Part shown: one piece after another, positions 5,512 to 5,552 of the stretch
Position numbering within the stretch: position 1 is the stretch's first letter
Layout: each line of letters starts with the position of its first letter
Assembly: GCA_030042765.1 (NCBI GenBank)
Contig: JASHZA010000119.1
Coordinates: 1 to 5,552 of the forward strand
From: Candidatus Binataceae bacterium
GTDB taxonomy: Bacteria; Desulfobacterota; Binatia; Binatales; Binataceae
Length of the DNA stretch: 5,552 nucleotides
Reading direction: 5' to 3'
Notes under the pieces: model-generated
What the model saw: the letters and a program-made list of their open reading frames with translations, nothing else
The model's database searches: none
What the model was told of the DNA's origin: nothing
Program-made: the position numbers and the translations under genes

Positions 5512-5552
5512 ATGAAACTCGTCACGTTTACGCATTCGGGAGCGACGCGAAT
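5512..5552 (+). CDS. Start of a probable fumarylacetoacetate hydrolase family protein, cut by window end
   Basis: Only 13 complete codons are visible, reading MKLVTFTHSGATR, followed by a codon beginning AT. This opening (MKLVTF, a short polar turn, then TRI or TRIG) is common at the start of fumarylacetoacetate hydrolase family proteins, metal-dependent C-C hydrolases, isomerases or decarboxylases used in breaking down aromatic and sugar acids. The strong ribosome binding site supports a real gene. It lies 86 bases after the cytochrome gene, so it could belong to the same transcript or start its own. The assignment rests on the N-terminal pattern alone and is tentative. Confidence 0.5.
   Translation, partial: MKLVTFTHSGATR

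Noticed and set aside
1..5552. CRISPR array, tRNA, rRNA, insertion sequence or attachment site
   Set aside because: I read the non-coding stretches on both strands and found no regular repeats, cloverleaf-like sequence, transposase motif or terminal inverted repeats. The remaining gaps are too small to hide such elements.

Overview
The window is GC-rich bacterial chromosome, densely packed and with every supportable gene on the + strand. The gene types (class II fructose-bisphosphatase homologue, SAM hydroxide adenosyltransferase, EGY-like site-2 protease, dCMP deaminase, HIT protein, lipid-anchored mono-haem cytochrome c, fumarylacetoacetate-hydrolase start) fit a free-living Gram-negative-type environmental bacterium. 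Something in the deltaproteobacterial, Binatota or Acidobacteria range is my guess. No rRNA or other strong taxonomic marker is present, so this is weak. I see no tRNA, CRISPR array, insertion sequence or phage gene.

Layout. (1) Positions 2-850: the 3' part of a glpX-family gene whose start lies before the window. (2) Positions 851-1251: about 400 bases without a convincing gene, lower in GC than the genes, holding a weak hairpin just after glpX and two short, tight palindromes. It is the only place in the window where a promoter for the following genes could comfortably sit. (3) Positions 1252-5425: six genes packed head to tail, almost certainly one transcription unit. They are a deoxyhypusine-synthase-like protein, a SAM hydroxide adenosyltransferase (4-base GTGA overlap), a site-2 protease-like membrane metalloprotease (6-base gap), a dCMP deaminase (5-base gap), a HIT-family protein (11-base overlap) and a small cytochrome c lipoprotein (4-base GTGA overlap). 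(4) Positions 5426-5552: a short spacer, then a good ribosome binding site and the first 13 codons of what looks like a fumarylacetoacetate hydrolase family gene running off the end.

How they work together. The operon does not spell out one known pathway. Its first two genes form the tightest and most suggestive pair. One resembles an NAD-dependent polyamine-transferring enzyme but appears to lack the catalytic lysine. The other turns SAM into adenosine and methionine. The deaminase feeds dUMP into thymidylate synthesis, and the HIT protein probably hydrolyses a nucleotide conjugate, so nucleotide and adenosyl metabolism is a loose common theme. The protease and cytochrome are envelope proteins with no obvious link to it.

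Most notable are two enzymes with familiar folds but altered active sites. The GlpX homologue aligns without gaps to my recollection of E. coli GlpX yet has lost several metal or substrate residues. The deoxyhypusine-synthase-like protein has Glu where the catalytic Lys is expected. Both readings rest on alignments made from memory.
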